Counted from the first letter of the stretch, positions 1 to 12,265 are shown. The stretch is DNA of 64,000 nt from Hygrophila difformis (GCA_030278955.1 JAOANR010000015.1:19439073-19503072), one strand, 5' to 3'. Notes: generated by a model not told the origin, from the letters alone. Numbers and translations: made by a program.

Positions 1-552
1 GGGTTCGACTTCCGTTACTCATTTAATTCCTCCAACCTTGAAGACTTCGAAGTGCTTTTGTACTTCTTCTCTGGCTTGTTGGGATTTTTGCAACGTTTTG
101 GTGCTGTGGGATCTCAAGTATTTGAGTTTTGAGAATGTGTAGAGTGTATAGACGCAACCCTAATTTGTGAAGGGAGACCTCTATTTATAGAGGAAAATGG
201 TGGACGGTGGGTCGATATCGATGGGTCGGTCTAATCCAAGCATCCATGGGACCATAGGGATCCATGGATTGGCCTGCTTCGAATGCCCATTGATCCATGT
301 AATCTACGGGGCCGGTGAGTCTTGCATTTGGACTTATTCACATTGGCCCAATTGCAGGTCTATTTGTCATGGGGCTCGTGGGTCTTGTATTTTGACTTAT
401 TCACGTTCACCCGATGTAAGCCTATTTGGCATGTTGGATCCAAATAGCCCATATTAATAACTATTTTTAGCACTTTATTTATTCAAAATGCCTAAAAATA
501 ATTAAATTAATATTCACGTGTCGGATTTTTAATGGCGAGTAAATTTCACATA
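1..552 (-). mobile_element. Probable LTR fragment of a decayed Tat-like element
   Basis: A reverse-strand TATA-like sequence lies in the small palindrome at 180-192 (ctatttatag). At 551-565 the sequence gatgcccctcgag resembles the polypurine-tract side of the 3' LTR junction of the Tat element at 25577 (gatgcccccctcgcg). The fragment would be the right part of a 3' LTR of a minus-strand element whose other end lies before the window. The terminal bases are not certain and no second LTR was found. The PMD remnants at 3188-4130 fit the same origin. Confidence 0.3.
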
Positions 553-2728
553 TAGATGCCCCTCGAGACTTGTTTAGGGCGAAATGAAGTATTTGAGACG
601 TTCCGTCTCGAAATATTTATTACTTTTCCTTGCTCATTTCCATCGGGCTTTGTCAAGCACAAATTTGTTACCATCCCTTTTAATAGATTCGATTTCAAAT
701 GGGCCAATTTTTTTTTTTTGGTAAACAGTGACACTCATGTGTCCGCAAAGGTGTGTGGGAGTCCAAACCACACAAATTACAAAGGGGGATAAAGGGGAGG
801 AATAGGGACCAGGTGGGGATCGAACTCCCAACCTATAGCTGGGAGAAGGGGGAGTTGATCCCCAACCCCCCAATGGGCCAAAATTTTTTGGTATAATGGT
901 CCACCTCCTTTTCCTGGATTTTGTTCGGCTTTCTTGATTTCAAACGCCCAATTCTTTTTTTCTTGATTTTGTTCGGTCTGCTCATGTTTCCCACTCACAT
1001 GTTTGTGGTGCTATTTTGGCACGTGGACTCGAACAAACTTGCCGAAATCTCTTTTCAAATGAAAGTGCACAGCTGCATCTTTTTTTTAAGATCAAATATC
1101 ATTTGTAAACATATATTCGGTCCCAAATTCCCAACCATATTTCAAGGTCCTTCGATCATTAGGACTTGGTTAAAACTCTAATCACATCCAATTGGAGATT
1201 TATTTGTAGATATCCAATTCAAATTTGATTTAATAGGAAACATCAAAGATTTTCCATACCCATCCAAGCTTCATCTCCCAAGATACTGATTTGGACAATC
1301 TCGAAATTTGTAAAGATTTAACTCAACTTTGTTATAAATTGACCACCATGGGACGCCTCTCCTCTTCGAGATTTGATGCCGAAGACACGAAAGCAGGAAA
1401 AATTCTTTATTGGTTAGTTTCCAAGCAACACTAAATTTTTAATTCCCAAATTACTTTCCGTGACCCAGTTGTTTGAGTCACTTTCCATGAGAACACATTC
1501 ACAAGAATTTGCTAGTAGACCAACCAATCTTTCTGGCAATCAACGAGGATGCAGAAACAGATAATGTGTTTTACCAATCAATCGAGCAATGGGATTTAGG
1601 GCGAGATAAACATGCCCCAATGATTAATTAATTTTTTCTTCCACCCGCTACTTAATCAAGCAGAGAATTCTTCTCGTCCTTCACAAGTAACAGCAAGATT
1701 GAAGGTAATTTTTTCCCCCTTCTATATCGCCTGTACATGTATTTTGCTGGTTACATTTGTTGTTCTTGTTTTCTGCTCTCTTCTTGGCTCTTTGTTCTTT
1801 CTTTTTTTTTTTTTTCTTTTTTCTTTTTTGTTCTGCATTTTTTCTTTGCACTTGTTTTTCAAACTTAATCAAAAGACAGAGCATTCCAATTCCATAAACA
1901 AGATTTCAGAAACCAGAGACTTCAATCAATTCCCGATCAATTAGTTTTGCGTCCGACACCTCAACCGTCATTCGTGCCGCTGCAGCCGCAGCTTCATCAA
2001 CACGAGCGCTGGCGCGCTGCCGTTGTCCTCAATCCTTATTCTACTCGCCATCAACAATGCCTTTGACAATGTGAACCGCCGTTATTTATTCAGAAGGTCC
2101 AACGCCGCCGCTCTCAGCCACGTAAGGACGTCATCGCCGCCGCTCAGCCTGCCAGCACCATTGCCGTGTTTCCTGCCGCCGCCGGTCGCCACTGCTGGAA
2201 GAAGGAGAGGGCTGCCGTCTGTTGTGGTTCGCGCAAGGGAAGAGGCCGGAGAGGAGAGTGCGCCGCAGGAAGGGAGAACCGCCGCCGCTGCTGTTCGCAC
2301 CGCCGCTGGACTCGCCAGAGGGAGGAGGCTACCGCCGCGCGCGAGAATGAGGGAGACCGGTGGCTGCTCCGCCGTTGGCATCGTCGCTGCCGCGCCACGC
2401 CTTCCGCTGCCGCGAGTCGGCTGCTGAGTTTTCCGGTCCCGGAGAAGTTGTCGCCCGCTGCCTTGCCATTGCCGGAGCTCGGAGCCGTTTGATTTTGGGG
2501 AAGATGGTGTGCTGTGTTGTTTTGGCAGATTTGGTGAAAATAAAAACAAATTGGGGGTTGGGGAAGAAGAAACCAACTTTTCGTTATTCCAATTTGACCC
2601 AGGATTCAAAATGAAGTACTAGAATTTGACCCTCCAAATTTTTAGGGAACTAAAATTGTACCCTTAGACTTTTAAAAGCCTGAATTTTATCCTCAGATTT
2701 TTTATATTTGAGGATAGGTTTCCAACAA
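553..2728. other. Non-coding, partly GC-rich stretch without a recognisable gene
   Basis: Apart from the SINE at 708-871, nothing here reads as a gene. A TATA-like ttataaattg lies near 1331. Around 1970-2510 there is a GC-rich segment full of CCGCCG, with open frames on both strands but no domain. This segment precedes PMD-like sequence, as the GC-rich 5' part of the antisense gene does in the Tat element at 25778-26350. It may therefore be the decayed first exon region of a similar antisense gene. That reading is inference from order and composition only. Confidence 0.3.
708..871 (-). mobile_element. tRNA-derived SINE with target-site duplication
   Basis: On the minus strand there is a B-box-like GGGAGTTCGATCCCC and a 3' end of the type actcccacacacctttgcg, followed by an A tail (T run at 708-719 on plus). 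The direct repeat aatgggccaa at 698-707 and 872-881 is the target-site duplication. The 3' part is shared with the SINE at 15346-15508 and with the split SINE at 17331-17358/23898-24038, so they form one family. Confidence 0.75.
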
Positions 2729-3187
2729 TATTTAACCTTAAGTTTAAACTTTAGTAATGAACTTAACATTACATTTTTTTTTCGTAATATTTAACATATA
2801 TTTTTTGTTTATATGTAAATACTACTTTTTTTTTTGTAGTGCCCAAATTTGATTTTGTTGGAAGTTCAATTCCAAGTTCAAAAATTTAAAATGAACTTAA
2901 AATTAATTCCAAATTTGATATGAATTTTTTTTATTGTATTTATCTTGTAATATATTATGTTATTAAAAATACATTGCAAAACACTGCATTTGCCTTGCAA
3001 ATGTATTTTTTCCTCTTCTTTTTTTATTTTTTTTATTTTTTGAAGATAACCATTATTGTTGATTGATTTTCTTTGTTTTGGTTTTGCAGTGCCGCCATGG
3101 GGCAAACACTACATTAGGAGTGACGGGAATCACCTTATAGTCGGACGTGATTAGGAAGTCAAGACTCGTATCCTTATCAACACCCCG

Positions 3188-3690
3188 ATGACACCACCTC
3201 ATTTAATGGATGACGTTGACCATCCAGAGCATTGGTTCCGCAATTCCGTACGGAATATCGTGCGAGCTCATGGATCAGCAGCTAAGGAGACTGTTTTCAC
3301 ACTTCGATCCACCCTTCATAAGTTGGGTGACAACGAGCTTGAGCCGTTTTACCCGAACGCGATCGTGGATTTTAGCATCGCCGCCAACTTTGAGATTCCA
3401 TGTTTGGTGTTTTTTGCTTTTACTCTGGCTATCGGGAGTGGGCTCAGTACATGCTTTGGCATTATAAGCAAACTTTGAAGTACGTAGATTCATGATGGTG
3501 TACAAGCTTAGCTTTTTCACCTATTACTGTAGCAGAGGAGTTGTTCTTGCCTTTCTTGAGCGGTGGAGTCCAAGCACCAACACTCTTTGCACTCCCTTCA
3601 GTGAACTTTCCCCGTCTTGGTGGGATATTCACGACTTGACTAGACCTCCCATACAGGGCGAGTTCTATGATGAAGTCGTTCCCATTATTT
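3188..3690 (+). pseudogene. PMD (plant mobile domain) gene fragment, left arm
   Basis: Read on the plus strand, this resembles the N-terminal half of plant mobile domain (MAIN/MAIL1-like) proteins. A first frame (3188-3478) encodes a stretch ending in LEPFYPNAIVDF. After a frame change the text continues with FLERWSPSTNTLCTPFSELS and then DIHDLTRPPIQGEFYDE, the usual PMD pattern of tryptophan-proline, TNT, hydrophobic core and PI-G. The frame is broken around 3390-3540, so no full protein can be made. It is duplicated in inverted form at 3709-4200. It probably derives from the antisense PMD gene of a Tat-like element. PMD family membership is fairly sure; the origin is inference. Confidence 0.6.
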
Positions 3691-4130
3691 AGAGCCCTGT
3701 CGCCCAGGACGGCTTCATCATAGAACTCGCCCTGTATGGGAGGTCTAGTCAAGTCGTGAATATCCCACCAAGAAGGGGAAAGCTCACTGAAGGGAGTGCA
3801 AAGAGTGTTGGTGCTTGGACGCCACCGCTCAAGAAAGGCTTGAAGAACTCCTCTGCTGTAGTAATAGGTGAAAAGCAAAGCTTGTACACCATTATGAATC
3901 TGCGCATACTTTAAAGTTTGCTTATGATGCCAAAGCATGTACTGAGCCCACTCCCAATAGCCAGGGTAAAAGCAAAAGACGCCAAACATGGAATCTGGGA
4001 AGTTGGCGGTGATGCTAAGATCCACGATCGCATTCGGGTAAAACGGCTCAAGCTCGTTGTCACCCAACTTATGAAGGGTGGATCGAAGTGTGAAAACAGT
4101 CTCCTTAACTGCCGATCCATCAGCTCGCAC
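3462..4130 (-). pseudogene. PMD fragment ORF, right arm running through the palindrome centre
   Basis: A 222-codon open frame on the minus strand. Its first ~140 residues are a better kept copy of the PMD N-terminal half: FYPGYWEWAQYMLWHHKQTL, then LERWRPSTNTLCTPFSELS and PPIQGEFYDEAV. It then crosses the spacer into the left arm, where the last ~80 residues are merely the antisense of the same gene and carry no domain. The intact domain end and the C-terminal part of a PMD protein are missing. It is therefore a partial copy fused by the inverted duplication, probably not functional. Confidence 0.55.
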
Positions 4131-4653
4131 AATATTCCATACAGACTTACGGGACCAATGCTCCGGATGTCAACGTCATCCATTGAACGAGGTGGTGTCA
4201 TCGGGTGTCGATAAGGATACGAGTCTTGACTTCCTTATCACGTCCGACTATAAGGTGATTCCCGTCACTCTTAATTAAGTGTTTGCCCATGGCGGCACTG
4301 CAAAACAAAAACAAAGAAAATCAATCAAGAATAATGGTTATCTTCCAAAAATAAAAACAGGAAGAGGACAAAAAATACATGCAAGACAAATGCAATGTAT
4401 TTTTTAAATAACCTTAAAAAATATATTGCAAGATAAATGCAATAAAAAAATGCATGTTAAATTTGGAAAATAATTTTAAGTTCATTTTAAATTTTTGGAC
4501 TTGAATTGAACTTCCAAGAAAAATGAATTTGGGCACTACCAAAAAAAAAAGAAGAAGTAGTATTTACATGTAAACAAAAAAAAAATACATGTTAAATATT
4601 ATGAAAAAATTAATTTTAAGTTCATTACTAAAGTTTGAACTTAAGGTTAAATA

Positions 4654-5298
4654 CGCCTGAGCTATTGTGCTATTGTCACTCTATGTGAGTGAGAGTCATC
4701 ATATCCTTGGGATTGCATATTTGCATATGTGACTTGAAATTCAATAAAAACCGGGTCTCTTTACATTGGATTCGTGGAAAGTTAGTGAAGCTCAAGTTGA
4801 TGCAAGGTAAATTGGAGTTTATTGTTCATTTAAGCATTTTAGGCGTGTTCTTAATTGGGTTATTGATCATTGATTAAAGGGTATTTGATCATTCCTTGTG
4901 TCCATTTGAATCCCTACGTACCCCTCCTTATCCATTTCCATTCCATTGAATGCCCTTTTCCAACTTTCTTGTTGCATACAATGCTGTCTGTAGTCGAGGA
5001 TTGTTGTCAGCTCTCTATATTTTATTTTGCTAGTATTATGCAATGCAATTTTCCCACCTGGTATTTTATGAGTTTCAGAACCTTATCACCATGCCTAGAT
5101 ATTAATGAATTGTTTGAAAACGAAGATATAGATAATTTCCCAAAAAAAAGAAAAAGGTATATAACAGCTATGTTTCGATAATACAAGGCATTATATTTAT
5201 ATTGTGTATCACAGAACAAAATCATGGTGTGCACCAGAAATAACATGTCTATGTTGTTGTTGTGTGTGTGTGTGTATAGATATAGATATATGATATAT
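4654..5298. other. Intergenic; 3' flank of the SERINC gene
   Basis: No gene-like frame was found. A short (GT)n and (ATAG)n microsatellite sits at about 5258-5290. The part nearest 5299 should include the 3' UTR of the minus-strand SERINC gene. I could not place a polyadenylation site with confidence. Confidence 0.4.
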
Positions 5299-8200
5299 CT
5301 ACACTTGGTCTGTAGTAGTCCCAGCTGCAGCTTCTTCATGGTTCGTTACTTTGGGCTGCTTTAATGATGGGAAGATCAATCTCCACACTGCCCATTCACC
5401 AACACCACAAACTATTAGTAAAAATCTTACCATGACCTACTAAAAATAGTTGTTGTATTATTATTTTATTACATCCCAGCTAGCAAATTCCTACATCATC
5501 AAATAAAGTTGAACCTCAAGTCAAGCTTCAACTAGTAGTATATACAGTATCTTTTAGGGGCTCGAGGAGTCCAGCTGCTTACTAGCTACTTAAACGCACA
5601 TCTACATACATGACTCAACATATATGACACCAACTCCTTAATTATAAGTATAGAATTCAAACAATGAATAATAGCACCTCTATGACATCACCTACAAAAA
5701 AAATTTTCCCTTTTTAACCCGTGGGTAGATAATGAGTTTGCAATCGAAATCGGTAGTTAAAATATGACGAATTCTCTATAACGTAGATACAACACTAGCT
5801 CTGGATATTCAACAATCCTCTTGATAGATTCAACAATCGACTAGTATGATATACTAGTATATACCCTTTTTATATGCATTCATACACGAATAAATGAATA
5901 ATAATAATGTGTGTTTGATAGCCTCTTTATTGGAATGATTCAGAGGGAGGGTGTTGCTCAATCAGAATGAATGATTCAGTGTGTGTGTGTGTAAAAAATA
6001 AGGCTATGATTCATAGAGAGAACACTCCCTAAGATACTAAAATTGTTACCATCTACTACTAAATTCCTTGGTCTCGGATTACTTATATTGTTTTAGAGAG
6101 AGGCTCAAAACTTACAGTATATTGTGGCTGCAAACCACTCGTTGACAATCTTGACCCATGTGCTAGCCCACCCGACATCGATGCTCCATCTGCTCATCAT
6201 AACGGGAAGGTAAAAAAAAATTTCTAACCGTGTTGATTGGTAATTAAGTCGTTCCAATGGTGAATTATAAACACAGACTTACTTCCTTGAGAGGTTGCCC
6301 AAGTTCCAACTGATGAATAGCATCGCGAAGTACATCGCCCCCAAGGAGAAGACGAGGTGAAAGAATGCGTAACTGTATGGAACATCATTTTCTTGCTTGC
6401 CAGATTTGTTCTTGAGGAACTGCAGAAGACAATTGAGTTGTAGTATGAATTAGTCGGTGCCAGTTTATACTATTATATTGTTGTTCATATTCGTCTGTAT
6501 GCTTTGCTCCCACCTGAAATGATTGAGAGTCGATTCCTGTGGAGAACGTAGCTATTACGATTGCACAAAGAGCAATGATGAAGCCCTAGTGAATAAAAAC
6601 ACACATCCAATAAGTAAACAAAAAAAAATTCAAATACAGCTGTGGAAATTCGAGCATTCCACAGTTTACTTTTGCCTGTTTTAGTTCTAATAGAGAAGAA
6701 AATCTTACAACTACTGTGGACCAACCGTGTCCGATTGTGCCTTTCTCGGGACTGCATTTATCGTTTGCTGGTTCGCTGATATTCAAATATCAGAAGACGT
6801 ATAAAGAAGAATGAAGGTAAGTTACAATCTTACATAGTATGCAACAAAGATTCAACAAGTAGTCACCTGTGAATCGCGGTCCAACAGAGGAAAACAATGT
6901 AGGAGGCCATAATCCCTGAAGACAGCAGGCCTCTGTTCACCTGTCTTAAGCAAGACAACAGTTGTAATGAGCATCAATCTTTAAATAAAAAAAATGGATA
7001 TAGCTTGGGTGCAGAATGTTGCATATGCACCATGATGTCTCAAGCCAACTAAATGATATAAATGATGTATAACACAAAAATGATGTATGCATCTCCATAA
7101 ATGATGCCTATGATTTGTTCCATTAGATAATGCCCCAAGTCAAATAAATGATGTATAACACAAAAATGATGTATACACATTCTTAAATGATGGCTATGAT
7201 TTATTCTATTTTTAAATGCCATCATTTTTAGAGCATTACTCATCATAGAGCACCTACAGAATTTATGTGTTGTTGCACGGAAACCGAACCGAAAAAAATA
7301 AAAAAATCGTTCCAACTGAGATAGTCGGCCCTTGAAATTAATCAGATTCAAACATAAGACGTTTCTTGCGAACATGTATTTTGCGAGAATCCACACCTTG
7401 GAGTGCAACGATATAACCATCATGACAATGAGTAGAACACCGGTCCAAGAGATAAAGAATATGTTGAGCGAGCATGTTATCTTTGGGGCGTAAAGCACAT
7501 ACATCACGACAATGCCACAGACCGAAGCAATGTAAAAAACTGTCGACATGAATAGCCCAATCGAACAGCTACAACACACAATTTTTTAAAAAAAAGGGAA
7601 AAAATCAATTCGACATATATAGCTTCTCAGCACAATTCAGGTCTTTTAAGGAATGTGGTGTTTGTACCTTGTCTTGTTTTTTTCATCAGACAACCAATAG
7701 TTATTCCACCAGGTGATGAATTCAATCACACTAATGAGCTGAAGAATTAAAAACACCCTGCACCATGTGAGTTAGATCGCATACCCTCATCAAAATTATA
7801 GATGTACAATGTGAAAAATAGATCGGAAGCTTACCCTGCACCAACACGGCAGAGTTCACCTGCAAAAGGGCAACGCAATGGCACTCAATGTTGAGTTCAT
7901 ACAGAGTAAACTTAGAAACGCTTTGAGTTTCTCTTCTCTATAGTAGACTTATTACCGTATAGTTGAATGTAATCTGCAGGGACGAAGAATGGAATAACAA
8001 ATGAGACGAGCAATAGGACGCTCTTTGGAGCCCACCACCCGAAATGCCAAGCGCTCCGGACTTCATCTAGTTTTCTTGTATTACATGTAGTTAGAAACAT
8101 TATAAAGAAGAATATCTTCATGTGTGTCAAGGAAATGCTCTATTCTGCCTACTTCCAAGTTTAAAATAAATGGCGAAAACAAAGAAAATGATGAATGATC

Positions 8201-8737
8201 AACTAGATTACAACGTCTATAGCAAAATAGCCTTTGAGAATTGATTCTAAGGATACAAAGCATCCTAAACTGACACGAAGCACCCCCATCGTGTGGTGAC
8301 ACTCCATCTCCTCTGCTCCGCACGCTTTCGAATCTGCAAGAAGAATATATCCTCGTCGAAAACAACTTCAATAACGAAAAGGCACATAAATCTACTCAAC
8401 AAAGTCCCTTTAGCAACATTAATGGCACCAGCTTCCACATGTTTCAGCCATCGAATTTAACTAAAACTAGTTCATACTATTAAACATGTAGGGTCTATAG
8501 ATCACTAGATTCAATATATTAGATCATTCCCAGAAAATGCCTTGACAGAAACAAATTTAGACAATGAAACAGCAGATATTTCCTCTCAAACTTACACGGC
8601 AACATAGGCAAAATCCTTTCTCCATAGTCTCGGAACAGCCAAGCAATAACATTCGTCAACAAGAAGATAACCCCATATGCATACCGGGCGCGCAGGGCTT
8701 TCGTCTTTCTGGCAAACGACTTAGCGTCCTTCGCCCC

Positions 8738-8772
<35 letters not shown>

Positions 8773-8845
8773 CAGTGGTTCCTTGATTCTCCCTTGCCGC
8801 AGTTTCCCCCATCGTAGGCTCCACATTCGACCTCTGCTCGACCAT
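5299..8845 (-). CDS. SERINC-family (serine incorporator / TMS1) membrane protein
   Basis: Complete minus-strand gene with twelve coding exons: 8596-8845, 8257-8333, 7956-8115, 7835-7859, 7668-7757, 7397-7568, 6867-6940, 6709-6775, 6514-6585, 6283-6419, 6116-6189, 5299-5387. All introns are GT-AG and phases fit, giving 1287 nt and 428 residues. Family hallmarks: RARYAYGVIFLLTN after the N terminus, GVLRVSLGCF, WHFGWW, GAGVFLILQLISV, SLNIFFISWTG, TFSTGIDSQSFQ, VPYSYAFFHLVFSLGAMYFA and IDVGWASTWVKIVNEW near the C terminus. About ten hydrophobic membrane helices are seen. SERINC proteins are multipass membrane proteins of the endomembrane system and plasma membrane, linked to serine-derived lipids and lipid scrambling; the plant role is poorly known. 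The chosen start (8845) gives MVEQRSN; a second ATG lies 11 codons later. A serine homopolymer follows. An AG at 8853-8854 just upstream of ccgtagg suggests a 5'-UTR intron. The length fits the family; no break was seen. Confidence 0.93.
7835..7859 (-). other. 25-nt microexon of the SERINC gene
   Basis: Flanked by a tttgcag acceptor and a GTAAGC donor on the minus strand. It supplies the codons for ELCRVGA (plus shared bases for both flanking glycines) within the conserved GAGVFL region. Without it the frame between 7956-8115 and 7668-7757 is lost. Confidence 0.85.
8738..8773 (-). repeat. Trinucleotide microsatellite coding for poly-serine
   Basis: About a dozen tandem TGA/TCA triplets inside the first coding exon of the SERINC gene, read as eleven consecutive serines between TTA and GAKDAKSF. 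It lies in the cytosolic-type, variable N-terminal tail ahead of the first membrane helix. It is likely to vary in length between individuals. Confidence 0.85.
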
Positions 8846-8852
8846 CCTACGG

Positions 8853-9542
8853 CTGAAAACAAACCAATCAATCACTCGATCAAATACAAGAAATCACCAT
8901 TGATCAACCAGATGAACTTTATCCAAAACAGAACAAGAAATCAAGCCAACTCTACTCAATCAAGTTCCATATAAAGGCATTTTTCTAGTAACACTCGGAT
9001 CACTGAATTTAGGAAAAGATCAAGATTCAGATCCCCCTACCCCTAAATTTCCAAAAAACGCCTTAAAATGTGGCTAAATGGATTGTCCTTGAGTCAAGTT
9101 TCCTTCATCCACACAAGCAAAATATATCGAGCAGCAAGTAAAGCACATGTGTATATATACAAAGATAGATGGATTCTATTATGTCACGCAAGGAATAAAA
9201 ATTTCATTCCTTATCGCCTTCCTAAAAGAGGGGAATAATGTATTTTAAGAAATCAACAATCGTCTCCAATAATAACTTGCGATACATTCAAATACTCAGA
9301 ACTTTATGGTCGCCAAATAGCTGAAAATAAAAATAGAAAATAAAAAAATAAAAAAAAAATCACAACTTGCCAGTAAAGAATAAGAAATCTTGGAAAAACC
9401 CAACGCAAGAAATGAGGAATTCCAACACTCTATCTACAAAATGTGAATTCTTGAAGACTGACCCTAATTGTTTTTTCTTCCTGCTTTACAGAAATGGGAT
9501 CACACACAACAAACACTGATCAGATGATAAAGGGGTTGAAGA

Positions 9543-9575
<33 letters not shown>

Positions 9576-10352
9576 TGTTCTGGTGTTTTACAAGGAACAG
9601 ATACTGAGTAGGACCCTGAGAATGGAAATCAAATAACACAACCCACTTTAGGTCACATGTATAACCTACCTCTACCTTTCCCCTTTTTTGGTGGTGACAT
9701 TGTGTGTGTATACAGATATACATACAGATTGATAGAAAATGGGGATTAGGGGTTCAAAGGTCAGAAAAGCGGGGGTGGTGTGCCCACTACCAGTCTACCA
9801 CTGCAATTTATACGTAGAATAGATAATTATGAAGTATTAATAATATATAATATACTGAAACATTGGCTTTGGAAGAAGTGCCGGCTTGTGGCAGAAGTCG
9901 TCCACTCCGATCCACCGGCGATTTGGTGCAGAAGACTGTACAGAGGAATTTATTGTGTTGAAGAATTGCCTTCCTTACTGCTAAAAAAATACGAAGTATT
10001 AGGTATTCATTTACGTGACCGTTGCATTATTCTCTCTTTCCCTTCTTTCTACTCATTTCGTATTCATTTTGCATTCCAAATTACTGTATGTTCCACTTGA
10101 TCATTTTGCACCCTTGTCTTTTCTTTTTTCTTTTTCTTTTTTCTCCTTTTCTTCTAACATTTGACCAAAATTCTACTACGATTCTTTGTTTATTACTTCC
10201 TCTGCCATTTACTCCTCAAATTTCATTATTTATGTCTTACTTTTTTTTTTTTTTCTTGTTATACCAATACTTTTGTCTCATTTTTATAAAAAATAATTAT
10301 ATATTAATCATAAACATACCCGATCACATCAATTAAAAATTTAAACCCATTA
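8853..10352. promoter_or_regulatory. Upstream region of the SERINC gene (5' UTR intron and promoter)
   Basis: The sequence gttttcag ending at 8853 on the minus strand looks like a 3' splice site in the 5' UTR. A possible matching donor (gtaggttatac) lies near 9668 on the minus strand, but the first non-coding exon and the transcription start are not resolved. A T/A run of about 27 bases lies at 9543-9569. No other coding sequence is seen; 9780-10352 is AT-rich with pyrimidine runs. Confidence 0.35.
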
Positions 10353-10357
10353 CCATC

Positions 10358-10815
10358 TGTTCACCGTGAAATTTCTTGGGAGTAAATTCCTGAATTACAA
10401 CTGGAATTTGGAAAGGAAGAATGAGGAAAGAAACTTGTATTGAAAAGAACTGAAAGCTTACAGAAAATAAGAACGGAAAGCGATAAACAAAGGAAAAAAT
10501 TACAGAATTGAAGAAAGCGGTAAAGGAATGGAAATTGCAGAATGAAAGAACAAAAAATTGAAGTGCAGAAAAATAAAGAAAAGTAATGCGGCTTCTTTTG
10601 AGAATGATTGGAGATGTCTGCAATGGAGGCCTTCTTCAGGTATTTATAGGCATGCTCCAAATGAAGCTGAAGAACCTCCCACCAAGCCACGATCTCTGGC
10701 CTCAACTGCTCCTCTGCTTCAGTTACGCACCGTAATTCCTAGGCTGTATCAATCATTAGGCAAAATATTGGGCCGAATGCAGATTGGGCTCAAATAAATA
10801 TTTATTGGGCTAACA
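10358..10815 (-). repeat. LTR (3' LTR) of the deleted Tat-like element
   Basis: Starts tgttcacc and ends gggctaaca. A minus-strand TATA box (complement of tatttata) is at 10641-10648. The last 230 bp match 12631-12866 with several substitutions (for example gggctaaca versus gggttaaca), so this element is older than the Tat copy at 24993. Confidence 0.85.
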
Positions 10816-11066
10816 GATGGCCCCCTCGCGCAATTTGTCTGATTAGAATTTTTAAGACAAATATGCGCGTTCAAAATAGGCCTGGCCTGTCTTTTTCCTT
10901 TTTTTTTTCTTCGTCTCAGCCGCCATCTTTGGAGGACTCAGCCGCCATTGAGCTGCTTCGGGCTGTCGTTTCTTGATCCTTCGTCAGCGCTACCCGCGAA
11001 TCGTCGCCAGCCGCCACCGTTCGAACCAAGGCCGCCATCCGCCTGGTCTCAGCCGCCACAGGGAGC

Positions 11067-11328
11067 TTCTCAGGCTGCTATCCACCTTGCTCAGGCTGCC
11101 ATCCGCCTTGCTCAGGCTGTTATCCCCCATGCTCAAGCTGCTACGCCTTGCTTAGGTTGCTATCCGCCTAGCTCAGGCTGTCATCCGCCTTGCTCAGGCT
11201 GTTATCCGCCTAGCCCAGGCTATCATCCGCCTAGCTTAGGCTGTCATCCGCGTAGCTCAGGCTGTCACGCCTTGCTCAGGTTGTTATCCGCCTAGCTCAG
11301 GATGTCATCCGCCTTGCTCAGGCTGCTC
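11067..11328. repeat. 21-bp tandem repeats
   Basis: Roughly a dozen degenerate units of about 21 bp of the type ctcaggctgtcatccgcctag. On the plus strand they read as proline/cysteine-rich or leucine-rich nonsense depending on frame. The position matches the repeat-rich 5' part of the antisense PMD gene in the full element. Confidence 0.8.
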
Positions 11329-11934
11329 CAACACGTCTCCAGCCGCCGCTAGACTGCTTCGGGCCGCCGCTGCTTCGAACGCCGCATTCAGTCCTTCTCG
11401 CAGCCACCTGAGCTTCGACATCCGCCGCTTGGAGCTTCGCTAGGCTTTGTTCCGTGCAACCTTCGTGTCGCTAGCCTCCAGCTTCACATCGCCAGCCGCC
11501 AGCCTCACACTGCCAGCCGCCAGCCGCCGAACTTCGTGCCGCCAGCCGCCACGCAGCGCTACCCGGTCGCCATCTGCACAGGCTCAGCCGCCATCCATTA
11601 CTGGCATGCCTGGCCGCCACTTAGAGCTTCCCAGCCGCCATTGAAAGCCCTTGAGCCGCCATCTAGCCCCTTGCCAGCCGCCACTGGCCTTGTTCCGGGC
11701 CGCCATTCATCTTCACTCCGGGCTGCAGTCGTTAGTCCGTCCCGATGAGTCACCAGGCGCCATTCACCAACTCCTCAGCCGCCATCAACAGCCCTCCTCC
11801 AGTTACCTACGCCTGACGGCCACAGTCGCCCGAGCCTGAGGGCCTCATTCACCCGCCTCAGCCTCGGCCTTCATATCCCTGTCATCGTGAGGGAGTCGTT
11901 TGCGCCAATCGCCAGCGTCGAGTCCCTGCCAACG

Positions 11935-12265
11935 CGAAATGCCAAGACGGCCTCTTGAATGCCTTAAAGGCCATGACAACCTCCTCAAGGCCAAGGCGGC
12001 CTCTTGAAGGCCTTAGCGGCCATGACGGCCTCTTGGAGGCCAAGACAGTATCTTGAAGGCCTTAGAAGTCATGGCGGCCTCTTGGATGCCTTACACAATG
12101 ACAACCTCTTGAACGCCATAGAAGTCATGGCGGCTTCTTGGAGGGCAAGGCGGCCTCTTGAAGACCTTAGAGTTCATGACGACTTGAAGGCCTTAGAGGT
12201 CATGACGGCCTCTTGGTGGCCTCTTGAAGGTCTTAGAGGCCATGACGGCCTCTTGGGGGGCAAGG
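11935..12265. repeat. Degenerate tandem repeat of gaaggccttagaggtcatgac type
   Basis: Units combine gaaggccttagag, catgacggcctcttg and similar words in variable order and spacing inside the deleted Tat-like element. It is not obviously coding. Confidence 0.7.

Larger units (their letters stand above)
2729..4653. repeat. Long inverted repeat (palindrome) with ~950-bp arms
   Basis: The left arm (2729-3679) and right arm (3709-4653) are imperfect reverse complements around a spacer of about 29 bp (3680-3708). Matching ends are tttaacctta at 2731 and taaggttaaa ending at 4651; matching inner edges are gaagtcgt and acggcttc. The arms carry a PMD gene fragment with an upstream splice-acceptor-like ttttgcag (near 3081-3088). 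They differ by scattered substitutions and indels, so the duplication is not brand new. Transcription across it would give a long hairpin RNA. Confidence 0.85.

Noticed and set aside
2023..2609. Long overlapping open frames on both strands in the GC-rich segment
   Set aside because: Open in several frames at once because of CCG-type composition; no domain, no consistent codon use and no splice context.
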